Below are positions 15,841 through 24,041 of a stretch of 36,738 nt of DNA, piece after piece. The position numbers and the translations under genes were made by a program. Location of the stretch: assembly GCA_017399175.1 (NCBI GenBank), contig JAFQEE010000055.1, forward strand, positions 1 to 36,738, given 5' to 3'. The notes beneath the pieces are model-generated. The model saw only the letters and a list, made by a program, of their open reading frames with translations, did no database searches and was not told the DNA's origin. How positions within the stretch are numbered: the first letter of the stretch is position 1; each line of letters starts with the position of its first letter. The DNA comes from Clostridia bacterium (GTDB lineage: Bacteria; Bacillota; Clostridia; Oscillospirales; Acutalibacteraceae).

Positions 15841-18800
15841 ATGAAAAAACAAACGAGAACACGCTTGCAAAAGGCAATGGCGCTTGTGTTGTCAGCTATT
15901 ATTGTGCTGTCAGCATTTGCAGTTATGCCTGCCAATTTGTTCCTCAAGGCAGGTGCAGCGGAAGACTCAACAATTGAGGGGAGATATGATGCTGTAAAGA
16001 ATCAGATCGAGGGATTAACTCTCAATGCAGGTTCAGCAGCAACAGTTGATTACTATTCTTATCCTGCAACTCCTAATGGTACAGATGTTGCTAATGAAGA
16101 AACAATTATTCCTGATGGCGAGTATGTTGTTACCGGTGCAGATGGAAGTGTTATGACACATGGCTTACAGGCTATCGGTACTGCAACAGAAGCTTCAGAT
16201 ATATGGGTCTTTGAGCAGCAGTCAAGCGGTAAATACCATATTTACTATAATGACGGAAACGCTACAAAGCAATATCTTAATATCAACGGTTCAAATTTGA
16301 CAGTTGCAACAACTGCACAGGAAATTGTTGTACGAGCTACATTGGGTGGTGTATTAACCGTTGGTGACGGCAACGGTAACTACATCAATTTTTCGGATAA
16401 CGCTGTAGTTGCTAATGCAGATGCTACAAACCTTAATCTTTACAAGGTAATAAGAACAGAAGCAAATCCTAATCCAACACTGTTAAGTGACATTAATGAT
16501 ATTGAATCAGGTAAGGAATATATTATTGTAAACACCACAAACGACGGTGTAATGAATCCTGACCCTAACAACTTGACATTCAGTGGAGCAGTTTCTTCAG
16601 ATTCGCCAACATGGACTTTCGTTGCGAGTGGCGATGGATATAAGCTTAAATTTAACGACAACGGCACCGATAGGTACTTATACCTTTCTGACCCCGCAGG
16701 TGCAGCAGTATTGGCAACAGAATCAGAAGCTAAAGCATTTACGCTGGCGTTTGAGGCTCAAGGCGTGACCTTTTCACATTATGTTGCATTTACAAGCGAT
16801 TGTGACGCTGCTGTAGATACAAAGTTTTACATTCAAAAGGATCAGAACACCATCGCTGTAAGCGGAACAAGAGATAGTAACAGACGATATCACAGAATTT
16901 ACATGCCCCCAACAGAGGCTAGCGTAAAAATCACACCATTTATACCAACACCATCAAGTTATGATGAAGTTCCTCCTATTGAAGAGGGCGGTTATGTTGT
17001 ATATCATAACGGTGTAATTATGGGACGAGATGCAGTTACAGCTGATGCTACAGGTGTTAATGAAAAAGAGGTAACTGTTTCAAACAGTACAATTAACGCT
17101 CTCGTAATGGATCAGTATTATTTTGAACATGTTGAGGGTAGCCTTTACAATATTTCAGTAGCTAAAGCTGAAAGCAACGGAAGTATTATATATCAGTACT
17201 TACACTTTAACGGTGAAGAAGGATACCTTACATTTTCATCGGCAGAAGAAGCTGTTATAGTTTATGCTAACCCGGACGGTACGGTTCAAATTTTTGACCG
17301 GGATTCATCTCAGAAAATTAACCATTACTCAACAAATCTTTTCAGTTCTTATGGCAGAAACAATGCGGCTAATCCTGACGGCAACGAATCACTTACACTT
17401 TACAGAAACCCATCCGCAAGTAAAGGTATGGTTGATAAGACAGAGCTTTATAACGCACTTAACGAAGCTATTGAATATGCTCCTGATAACTATACAGAAG
17501 CAAGTTATAATAAGTTTTTACAGACATTAGAAGATAGTCTTGATATTTATTACGACGGAAGCGTAGTGGATGAAAAAATAGTTACTAAAACTGTTTATAA
17601 TATCAGAAACGCTATTGTTAATCTTGAAAAACAAAAAGACGAACCTGACTATCGTTCATTCCCTGCAACACTTTATAAGTATGGTTATAATCCATCTGCA
17701 ACAACCGCTAATGCAAAATATTCAGCCGGCGGTGCTTTGTTCAATGCTCAGACATATGCTTCAATGGAAGATATAATCAGAGCAGATGAAAATCTTATGA
17801 CACAAATTAAGGCTACAATCGGCTATCACACAAATGCATGGGCTGCTGGTGAGGCGGACATTGCTCTTGATAAAGCAATTACAGCTTATGCAGAAATCTA
17901 TTCTCTTGCATTCACCGGTAATACATTATCATCAGGCGGTACAAATGTTACTGATTTCCAGAACACTGCCTGGAATGTATGGACCAAATCAAATACAGGT
18001 TCCGATAGCGGTGGCGCTTCTGTTCAAGGTCTTTTCAGCGCACTTCTTAATGATGGTAATCCAGCAGACCACGCTCCATATAGCCAGTTGGCATATGGTA
18101 ATGTTTCAAATTATTTATCTGGTTATTATAATACTAACACCTTCTCACTTTCAATTACTGTAGGTGGTTCAGCACGAAATGTTACACTTGCTCCACTTCA
18201 AGGCATTAGTGTTCACGTTAACGATATTTTCACAAGAGAAAAAGTTCTTGTTGATGGTTCAACAACAGAGTATTCAAAATATTATTGGGATTTTGACTTC
18301 CCGTTCCAGAAAACAACTGTAAATGGTGTCAATACGTATAAATACTCAAGTAAAGATACATCATACTTATTCCAGGCTGAGTTTAATGATGCTGAACAGA
18401 CTGCGACAGCACAGTTGACTCCTGGGTCCGGAAGCACAGGTTTCTTCCCATTCAACAACCAGTTGAATTCTAACTCTAACCCAAGCGCCTCTGTTTACCA
18501 CTTTGGTATGAGCTTCTCAACAGACTTCTATATTCCTGTCACAGGTTACTATTTAGGCAATGAAGGTACAGATATTGTATTCAATTTCTCTGGTGACGAC
18601 GACGTTCTTGTTTATATTGACGATGTTCTCGTTCTTGATAACGGTGGTCTTCACGCTGCTCGTACAGCATCAATCAACTTTACAGATGAATCTGTAAGCT
18701 ATCAGTATGCTATGAACGTTGGTCCTGCAAACGCTACTGTAGAAAGTTCAACTGAAAATGCTGTAACATATAAATATGGAAACACAAGCGGTCTTACAGG

Positions 18801-20952
18801 TGACGAACTTGCAGCACTTGAAAAACTTCACGAAGTTCGTACAGACGGTGGATACCATACATTCACATTCTACTACCTTGAAAGAGGTTCAAACGAATCT
18901 AACTGTGAAATCGAATTCAATATCCAGCAGGCTTCTAACCACGTTCTTCTTAATGACGAAACATTAGTTGTTGACTACGGTCTTCCTGTTGAATATGACA
19001 TTAAGGCAAACGACAAAGTTGACGAAATCGAAGGTCTTGGTTATAACTACAAAGGTATAGTAGAGGGTAATAATGAAGTTCCTTCAGTTGTTATCTTCAA
19101 TGAACCTACTGACCTTGTTAGAACATTCGCTTCTAAAGACGATGTTCTTGATGTTCAGGGACTCAAGTACGGTACTGCAACAATGAGTGGCGACGGTCTC
19201 GTAACATATAATCCTAACACAATGAATATGACAGGCAGAGATTACTTCTATTCTTGTGCTGAGATTACAGGAGACCCTACTTACACAACAAACTATTATC
19301 AGTATGAACGTGCTATCTTTATTCCGGCAACTACAATCTACTACGAAGATAACTTCGGTGTAGACATAATCTTTAAGGATGGTTCAGGTAATGCTAAATG
19401 GACAACAGATGGCGATGTAAACGCATTTGCTGATGCTAAACAGGCTGCTGACCTTGTAGACGACGTTATGGCAAATCCATACGGATATGACCCGATTTAT
19501 TCAGGCGCAGACACAACTAAGGATTATACAATGTACAGCGGTTTCTCAGCACAGAAGGTAACTGTAGGTAAGAATCTCGCTACAAATCCGACAGTTGAAT
19601 TCACATTTACAGGTACAGGATTTGACATTATCAGTATGACTGATAGTACAACAGGCGCATTCTATGTTGACATCTTCGACACAAACAACAAACAGGTTGG
19701 CAAGAAGATGGTAGTTGATACATACTACGGTTGTTCATACGGTCAGCTTTATGCAGATGAAAACGGTGAAGCAACTCTTACTGAAACAGATACTCCACTT
19801 TATAGAAGTGCTGTAAATGAAGCAATAGCAAAAGAACCTACATATTTTGCTGTTGACGGTATGGGATATACAGAAACACCAACATATTATGATGCAAATT
19901 GTAATCTTACAGAAACAGAAACCGAAAATCCTGCATACGCTTATGCATACGGTTGGGTAACTACGGACAATGCTGAAGGTCTTTATCAGATTCCTGTAAT
20001 CAAGAAGACAGACCTTGCTTATGGTACATATAAAGTTGTAATTACTCCAATGTACTCAAGATTGTTTGATAATACAGGAAAAGGACAGTTTGATGTTTAT
20101 ATCGATGCTATCCGTATTTATAATCCTGCAGGTAAAGATGATAATATTGAATCATCAATTCTTACTGATTATAAGTACGATAATGAGTCTTATCCAAACT
20201 ATCTTACAATCAAGGATATTATTATCGGTGCTGACTCACTTTCAAAGGATTCAGCAACTCAGGGTGTTGTTTTCATCGACGGTATTGCCGCTCTTGACAA
20301 CGACCTTGAAAAACTTAAACTTGCAGGTCCTAACAACGAACTTTATCTTGCAAAAGGTCAGGCTGTTGCATTTGAAATTTGGGCAACCGCAATTCCTGAT
20401 GAAGTTCAGCTTGGTGTAAAGAGCGTCAAGGGCAAACCTACACTTGGTATCACATATAACGGAAATACAGTTGAAAAGGATATCAACACCGCAACTGAAA
20501 TGAATTACATTATTAACAACTTGCTTCCTGCAAATGGTAAACTTGAATGGTCAAAAGTTGTTGTAAACGGTGAACCATATTACAGAACTGATACTATTGT
20601 TATTCAGAATTTGTCTGATGACTCAAGCATTCTTTCTCTTACAAATATGAAGTGGACATTTACTGGTGTTGGCCAGCACGGTCACTATGAAACACAAGAT
20701 GCAGAACCTGTTATGATGTTTATGGCAAGAAGAACAACAGTAAGTGATGCTTATGCTATGATGTCAAACGATAATGTTCCGAATGATGGCGAAACAGATA
20801 ATAACGCAGGTTCAGAAATCATTCTTGGTGACAACAACAATACAAATGATACTAATGACACTAATGACGAAAATCAAGGAGTGCTTACATTCATTCAGAG
20901 AATTATCGAGGCAATTACAAACTTCTTTAAGAAGATTTTCGGATTAGTTTAA
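15841..20952 (+). CDS. Giant secreted surface protein with fibro-slime domain
   Basis: A 1703-residue protein begins with a signal peptide (residues 1-40, ending AGAA). Three modules of about 130-150 residues each start with an I-x-x-G-x-Y-x-V...G-x-M pattern near residues 90, 220 and 379. A FIVAR-like helical segment follows (about 530-598). The fibro-slime domain (about 870-1030) is marked by TGFFPFNNQ, FSGDDDVLVYIDDVLVLDNG and FYYLERGSNESNCEIEFNI, in the style of PA14-like cell-surface domains. A beta-rich part follows, then an Asn/Asp/Thr spacer and a C-terminal amphipathic stretch, LTFIQRIIEAITNFFKKIFG, that may bind membrane or wall. No LPXTG motif is present. It is the first gene of the peptide-modification operon; adhesion or matrix formation is inferred. 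Confidence 0.85.
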   Translation: MKKQTRTRLQKAMALVLSAIIVLSAFAVMPANLFLKAGAAEDSTIEGRYDAVKNQIEGLTLNAGSAATVDYYSYPATPNGTDVANEETIIPDGEYVVTGADGSVMTHGLQAIGTATEASDIWVFEQQSSGKYHIYYNDGNATKQYLNINGSNLTVATTAQEIVVRATLGGVLTVGDGNGNYINFSDNAVVANADATNLNLYKVIRTEANPNPTLLSDINDIESGKEYIIVNTTNDGVMNPDPNNLTFSGAVSSDSPTWTFVASGDGYKLKFNDNGTDRYLYLSDPAGAAVLATESEAKAFTLAFEAQGVTFSHYVAFTSDCDAAVDTKFYIQKDQNTIAVSGTRDSNRRYHRIYMPPTEASVKITPFIPTPSSYDEVPPIEEGGYVVYHNGVIMGRDAVTADATGVNEKEVTVSNSTINALVMDQYYFEHVEGSLYNISVAKAESNGSIIYQYLHFNGEEGYLTFSSAEEAVIVYANPDGTVQIFDRDSSQKINHYSTNLFSSYGRNNAANPDGNESLTLYRNPSASKGMVDKTELYNALNEAIEYAPDNYTEASYNKFLQTLEDSLDIYYDGSVVDEKIVTKTVYNIRNAIVNLEKQKDEPDYRSFPATLYKYGYNPSATTANAKYSAGGALFNAQTYASMEDIIRADENLMTQIKATIGYHTNAWAAGEADIALDKAITAYAEIYSLAFTGNTLSSGGTNVTDFQNTAWNVWTKSNTGSDSGGASVQGLFSALLNDGNPADHAPYSQLAYGNVSNYLSGYYNTNTFSLSITVGGSARNVTLAPLQGISVHVNDIFTREKVLVDGSTTEYSKYYWDFDFPFQKTTVNGVNTYKYSSKDTSYLFQAEFNDAEQTATAQLTPGSGSTGFFPFNNQLNSNSNPSASVYHFGMSFSTDFYIPVTGYYLGNEGTDIVFNFSGDDDVLVYIDDVLVLDNGGLHAARTASINFTDESVSYQYAMNVGPANATVESSTENAVTYKYGNTSGLTGDELAALEKLHEVRTDGGYHTFTFYYLERGSNESNCEIEFNIQQASNHVLLNDETLVVDYGLPVEYDIKANDKVDEIEGLGYNYKGIVEGNNEVPSVVIFNEPTDLVRTFASKDDVLDVQGLKYGTATMSGDGLVTYNPNTMNMTGRDYFYSCAEITGDPTYTTNYYQYERAIFIPATTIYYEDNFGVDIIFKDGSGNAKWTTDGDVNAFADAKQAADLVDDVMANPYGYDPIYSGADTTKDYTMYSGFSAQKVTVGKNLATNPTVEFTFTGTGFDIISMTDSTTGAFYVDIFDTNNKQVGKKMVVDTYYGCSYGQLYADENGEATLTETDTPLYRSAVNEAIAKEPTYFAVDGMGYTETPTYYDANCNLTETETENPAYAYAYGWVTTDNAEGLYQIPVIKKTDLAYGTYKVVITPMYSRLFDNTGKGQFDVYIDAIRIYNPAGKDDNIESSILTDYKYDNESYPNYLTIKDIIIGADSLSKDSATQGVVFIDGIAALDNDLEKLKLAGPNNELYLAKGQAVAFEIWATAIPDEVQLGVKSVKGKPTLGITYNGNTVEKDINTATEMNYIINNLLPANGKLEWSKVVVNGEPYYRTDTIVIQNLSDDSSILSLTNMKWTFTGVGQHGHYETQDAEPVMMFMARRTTVSDAYAMMSNDNVPNDGETDNNAGSEIILGDNNNTNDTNDTNDENQGVLTFIQRIIEAITNFFKKIFGLV

Positions 20953-20979
20953 AACAGTTGGAAGGAGGATAAATAAGAA

Positions 20980-21213
20980 ATGAAAAAGACTTATATTAAA
21001 CCGCAAATTGCATATGAATCATTCCAACTTTCAACAAGTATTGCTTCAAGTTGTGCACTGTTAGGTTCACAACAAGCTCAGTATGTTTGTCCTGTAACAG
21101 ACCCGGATACAGGGTTCTCCATCTTTACTGAACTTTGTGATGTTGTTCCGGCAAATGGAATGACACCTTGCTATGATGTTCCTTCAGAAAACTGGATGGT
21201 ATTCTCATCATAA
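20980..21213 (+). CDS. 77-residue four-Cys peptide, candidate RiPP precursor
   Basis: It begins MKKTYIKPQIAYESFQLSTS, an opening of the KKxYxKPxxxxExFxLSxSIA type that resembles leaders of small Clostridia peptides. The rest is a polar core with Cys at 25, 37, 53 and 64 and it ends in NWMVFSS. There is no signal peptide or membrane segment. It lies 27 bases after the giant surface gene, with AAGGAGG 11 bases before its ATG. A lipoprotein, an HPr-kinase-like protein and a radical SAM/SPASM enzyme follow, the partners expected for a ribosomally made, modified peptide. A strong hairpin after its stop could raise its expression over those enzymes. The leader/core boundary is not clear: no GG site, though ASSC at 22-25 may mark it. 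Confidence 0.65.
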   Translation: MKKTYIKPQIAYESFQLSTSIASSCALLGSQQAQYVCPVTDPDTGFSIFTELCDVVPANGMTPCYDVPSENWMVFSS

Positions 21214-21224
21214 ATAAATAATAT

Positions 21225-21258
21225 AACGGAGTTCGTCATAGCGATGGTGAACTCCGTT
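21225..21258 (+). terminator. Attenuator-like hairpin between peptide and modification genes
   Basis: AACGGAGTTC and GAACTCCGTT form a perfect 10-bp stem, extended by CAT/ATG around AGCG. Only a weak GCTTTTGGG follows, so it should act as a partial terminator or mRNA stabiliser. This arrangement is common after precursor-peptide genes. Confidence 0.6.
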
Positions 21259-21275
21259 GCTTTTGGGATTGAATT

Positions 21276-22034
21276 ATGAAACATTTAAAAAAGTTTTTTG
21301 TACTGCTTCTTTGTTTGATAACTCTTGCAGGGCTTTGTGCCTGTAATAAAGATGATGATACAAACAAAGGGAATGTTACAAATAAAGATGTTACTACAAC
21401 AGAAGATGTTGCTACAAAAGAAAATATAACAAATAAAATTCCTGTTATAACCGAAGAAGTCAAAGTTGAACAGGTTTCCGGTTTTGAGGCAAAAGAGTCA
21501 GACGGTTCTCAAATCGGTGTTATCGTTGATAGTTGGCTTAAAGTAATCGGTATAGGTGAAAAAAATGGTGTTTTAAGCGTTTTTGTGAGAAATATTTCTG
21601 ACGAGGATATTCAGTATGCTCTTTTAAGTGTTATGACAGGTGACGGTAGAGCTGAATTCCCGATTTCCACACTAACAGCAGGTGCAAGTGCAACTCTCCG
21701 TTGCACTAATGGTTATGTATTTGATGAAGAAGCAGTTTATCATAGCTGGAAAGTAAAAGACAAGGCAAATTTTAACAAAGCGCTTTCCTGTTATCCTGAT
21801 GTTTTTGAAATTGACGGTGCTGATGGCTTTATTTCAATAAAAAACATTTCCAAGAAGAATATAGAAGGAAAAATTTACATTTACTATAAAAATATAACTG
21901 ACGGAGTTTATGATGATGGTGTAACATACAGAGCGTATGTTGATGGTCTTAAAAAAGGTGAAAAGGTACAGGTTAGAACCCAACACTATTTAAAGGACTC
22001 AAGTCATATTTTGTTTGTGACCTATGCAGAGTAA
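21276..22034 (+). CDS. Lipoprotein of unknown function in the peptide operon
   Basis: This 252-residue protein has a signal sequence MKHLKKFFVLLLCLITLAG followed by LCAC, in which the last Cys is the likely lipidated residue. An Asn/Thr/Lys-rich tether (about 26-60) follows. The folded part has two beta-rich halves with similar phrases, VLSVFVRNISDEDIQYALL and FISIKNISKKNIEGKIYIYY, suggesting two FxxIxxxxN-type immunoglobulin-like repeats. It lies between the peptide and the kinase-like gene and overlaps the latter by 11 bases, so it belongs to the operon. It could be an immunity protein, a surface receptor or an assembly factor for the giant protein or peptide. No known family is recognised. 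Confidence 0.7.
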   Translation: MKHLKKFFVLLLCLITLAGLCACNKDDDTNKGNVTNKDVTTTEDVATKENITNKIPVITEEVKVEQVSGFEAKESDGSQIGVIVDSWLKVIGIGEKNGVLSVFVRNISDEDIQYALLSVMTGDGRAEFPISTLTAGASATLRCTNGYVFDEEAVYHSWKVKDKANFNKALSCYPDVFEIDGADGFISIKNISKKNIEGKIYIYYKNITDGVYDDGVTYRAYVDGLKKGEKVQVRTQHYLKDSSHILFVTYAE

Positions 22035-22860
22035 GAAATACAAGTTTTTTGATACAGTTATCCAGGTTCTGACTCCTGAAGAATTTGTTGATATAGAACC
22101 ATATATCAACTTTTTAAGCGATGAAGAACCTGATTGTACAGTTACATTTGAATATGTGAAACACCTGCCGGCATTGGCTGAAAACGTCACTACGGACAGT
22201 GAAATAAGTTTTAAGGTCGATGGTAATAAGAGTATGTGCTGGTACAGAAATCACGGTAAAGAAGGTTATTTTGCCTGTCGTATTTTCGATGGCGAAAGCT
22301 ATCGTGTTCAGGTGCTTGAGGAACATCGTGGTAAGCTGTGGAACGGTGTCATATTTAATCTGTTGGGCTTTGAAGAGATTATCGCAAAGCGTAATGGTGT
22401 TGTTTTGCATGCTTCTGTTGTATTGAAAAATGGCAAAATGATTCTTTTTACGGCTCCTTGCGGTACGGGCAAGTCAACTCAGGCTGACTTATGGGAAAAA
22501 TACGCAGATGCAGAAATTGTTAATGGTGATAAAGCCCTTGTCAGTCTGAAGGACGGGACAATTTTTGCGGGAGGTCTTCCTTTTTCAGGCTCGTCAGATA
22601 TCTGCAGGAACATTTATGCACCGTTAGCTGCTGTTGTTTGCCTTGGTCAGGCAAAAGAAAATTTAATCAGAAAAATAAGTGTGAGAGAGGCTCTTGTTGC
22701 GTTATTACAGGGGAATTATCGTTCAGGTATAACAGATGAGTCTTCTCAAAAAACAATAGATATATTGGAAAATCTTTGCAGTACAGTTCCTGTGTACAGA
22801 CTTGATTGTCTGCCGGATAAGACTGCAGTTGAATGTCTTGAAAAGGAGTTGAGATTATGA
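22024..22860 (+). CDS. HPr-kinase/phosphorylase-like P-loop protein
   Basis: This 278-residue protein has a Walker A loop TAPCGTGKST at about residues 142-151 and VLHASVVLKNGKMILF before it, the standard strand pair of the HprK-like C-terminal domain; VNGDKALVSL supplies the acidic partner. The N-terminal 120 residues are unlike the HprK N-domain. Similar stand-alone proteins occur in RiPP clusters, and in some lasso-peptide clusters they phosphorylate the C-terminal Ser of the precursor. The local peptide ends in two serines, which makes phosphorylation a testable idea. Its ATG lies inside the end of the lipoprotein gene, and its stop overlaps the radical SAM start (ATGA), so translation is coupled. 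It could instead act as a peptide carrier. Confidence 0.75.
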   Translation: MQSKKYKFFDTVIQVLTPEEFVDIEPYINFLSDEEPDCTVTFEYVKHLPALAENVTTDSEISFKVDGNKSMCWYRNHGKEGYFACRIFDGESYRVQVLEEHRGKLWNGVIFNLLGFEEIIAKRNGVVLHASVVLKNGKMILFTAPCGTGKSTQADLWEKYADAEIVNGDKALVSLKDGTIFAGGLPFSGSSDICRNIYAPLAAVVCLGQAKENLIRKISVREALVALLQGNYRSGITDESSQKTIDILENLCSTVPVYRLDCLPDKTAVECLEKELRL

Positions 22861-23921
22861 GCGCAGAACCAAGATTATCAGCATATCTCCACTCAAGGGC
22901 AGTAGAAAAAGGAATTCCTATTTCAGGTACTTTTGAATTGACATCCCGATGTAATTTCCGATGTGAAATGTGCTACGTTCATGATGAATGCCACAGCAGA
23001 GATAAGCTTTCAACAGAGCAGTGGTTAAGTCTTGCTGAGGATGCAAAAAAAGCAGGTACTCTTTTCCTTTTGCTTACAGGTGGCGAGCCTCTTTTGCGTG
23101 AAGATTTCCCATACTTGTATACAGAGTTAAAGAAAATGGGCTTTATGGTGTCAATTAACACTAACGGAAGCTTGTTGCATAAACATTTTGAGCTGTTTCA
23201 AAAAAATCCGCCGTCAAGAGTAAATATTTCTCTTTATGGTGCGGATAACGAAGCTTATGAAGGACTTTGTAAAATAAAAGCATTTTCGCAGGTGTTGGAT
23301 AATGTGAAAATGCTCAAGGAAATGGGAATTTCAGTTAAGTTTAACACGGTTTTTACAAATCGAAACAACCACCAGTATAAGGAAATTATAGATATTGCGG
23401 AATCGCTTGCTATTCCATTAAGTACAACCGCATATGCCTATCCTCAGGTGCGTCTTGACAAAGATTTTGGTGAAAATTCAGGCAGAATGTCACCTCTTGA
23501 AGCGGCTCAATGCACGATAAATTGCGAAAAATATCGTTTCCGTAACAGGGATTATTCAGAAAGGGCAAAAAAAATTCTTGAAGAACCCGATGATGAAAAA
23601 TGTGACAAAGTGTCTTGTCGTGCAGGCAGAGCAGCATATTGGATAACAAGTGAGGGATTAATGCAACCCTGTGGCTTATTACCAAATATTCAGATAAATG
23701 TGTTTGAAGAAGGCTTTGACAGTGCTTGGCAACAACTTGTAAAACGGGTTAAGGAAATCCGTCTGCCTAAAAAATGTGTAACCTGCCAATATTCAAAAAT
23801 TTGTAATGCTTGTGCCGCTATGTGCTTTGCTGAAACAGGACATTTCGATAAGGTTCCTGATTATATTTGTCAATTAAGCAAAGGTATTTACGAATTAACT
23901 GAAAAGGACTTAAAAGAGTAA
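22857..23921 (+). CDS. Radical SAM/SPASM peptide-modifying enzyme
   Basis: This 354-residue protein has the SAM [4Fe-4S] motif C32-x3-C36-x2-C39 in SRCNFRCEMCY, followed by the GGE motif LTGGEPLLREDF. The SPASM region begins near CRAGRAAYWITSEGLMQPCG and ends with KCVTCQYSKICNACAAMC and a final Cys in YICQLS, enough Cys for two auxiliary clusters. SPASM enzymes near small peptides typically make thioether or C-C crosslinks or epimerise residues. AAGGAG precedes the ATG, and the start overlaps the kinase-like gene by 4 bases. The likely substrate is the four-Cys peptide (inference). No separate PqqD/RRE protein is visible; the N-terminal 25 residues are too short for one. Confidence 0.88.
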   Translation: MSAEPRLSAYLHSRAVEKGIPISGTFELTSRCNFRCEMCYVHDECHSRDKLSTEQWLSLAEDAKKAGTLFLLLTGGEPLLREDFPYLYTELKKMGFMVSINTNGSLLHKHFELFQKNPPSRVNISLYGADNEAYEGLCKIKAFSQVLDNVKMLKEMGISVKFNTVFTNRNNHQYKEIIDIAESLAIPLSTTAYAYPQVRLDKDFGENSGRMSPLEAAQCTINCEKYRFRNRDYSERAKKILEEPDDEKCDKVSCRAGRAAYWITSEGLMQPCGLLPNIQINVFEEGFDSAWQQLVKRVKEIRLPKKCVTCQYSKICNACAAMCFAETGHFDKVPDYICQLSKGIYELTEKDLKE

Positions 23922-23951
23922 AGTGAAACAATACGAAAGTAAAAAGACAAT

Positions 23952-23980
23952 AAAAGCTCGGCAGAAATGCCGAGCTTTTT
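23952..23980. terminator. Bidirectional terminator between the radical SAM and ABC operons
   Basis: AAAGCTCGGC-AGAAAT-GCCGAGCTTT is a near-perfect stem with T-runs on both strands. It ends the peptide operon from the left and can end the ABC operon from the right. Confidence 0.85.
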
Positions 23981-23981
23981 T

Positions 23982-24041
23982 AGCGTACAAAGTACATTTA
24001 GCTTACCGCAAGGTGAATTTAGCTGACGAAGTCAATTTAAC
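23982..24041. repeat. Hairpin array B: three mini-hairpins with a constant ATTTAGC linker
   Basis: GTACaaaGTAC, TTACCgcaaGGTGA and TGACgaaGTCA follow one another, each followed by ATTTAGC or ATTTAAC. The stems differ but the linker is constant, as in array A. The last linker contains the stop codon of the ABC transporter gene, so the array reaches exactly to the end of a coding region. Confidence 0.65.

Noticed and set aside
20980-23921. Lasso-peptide cluster
   Set aside because: The HprK-like protein is shared with some lasso clusters, but there is no asparagine-synthetase-like cyclase and no transglutaminase-like protease.
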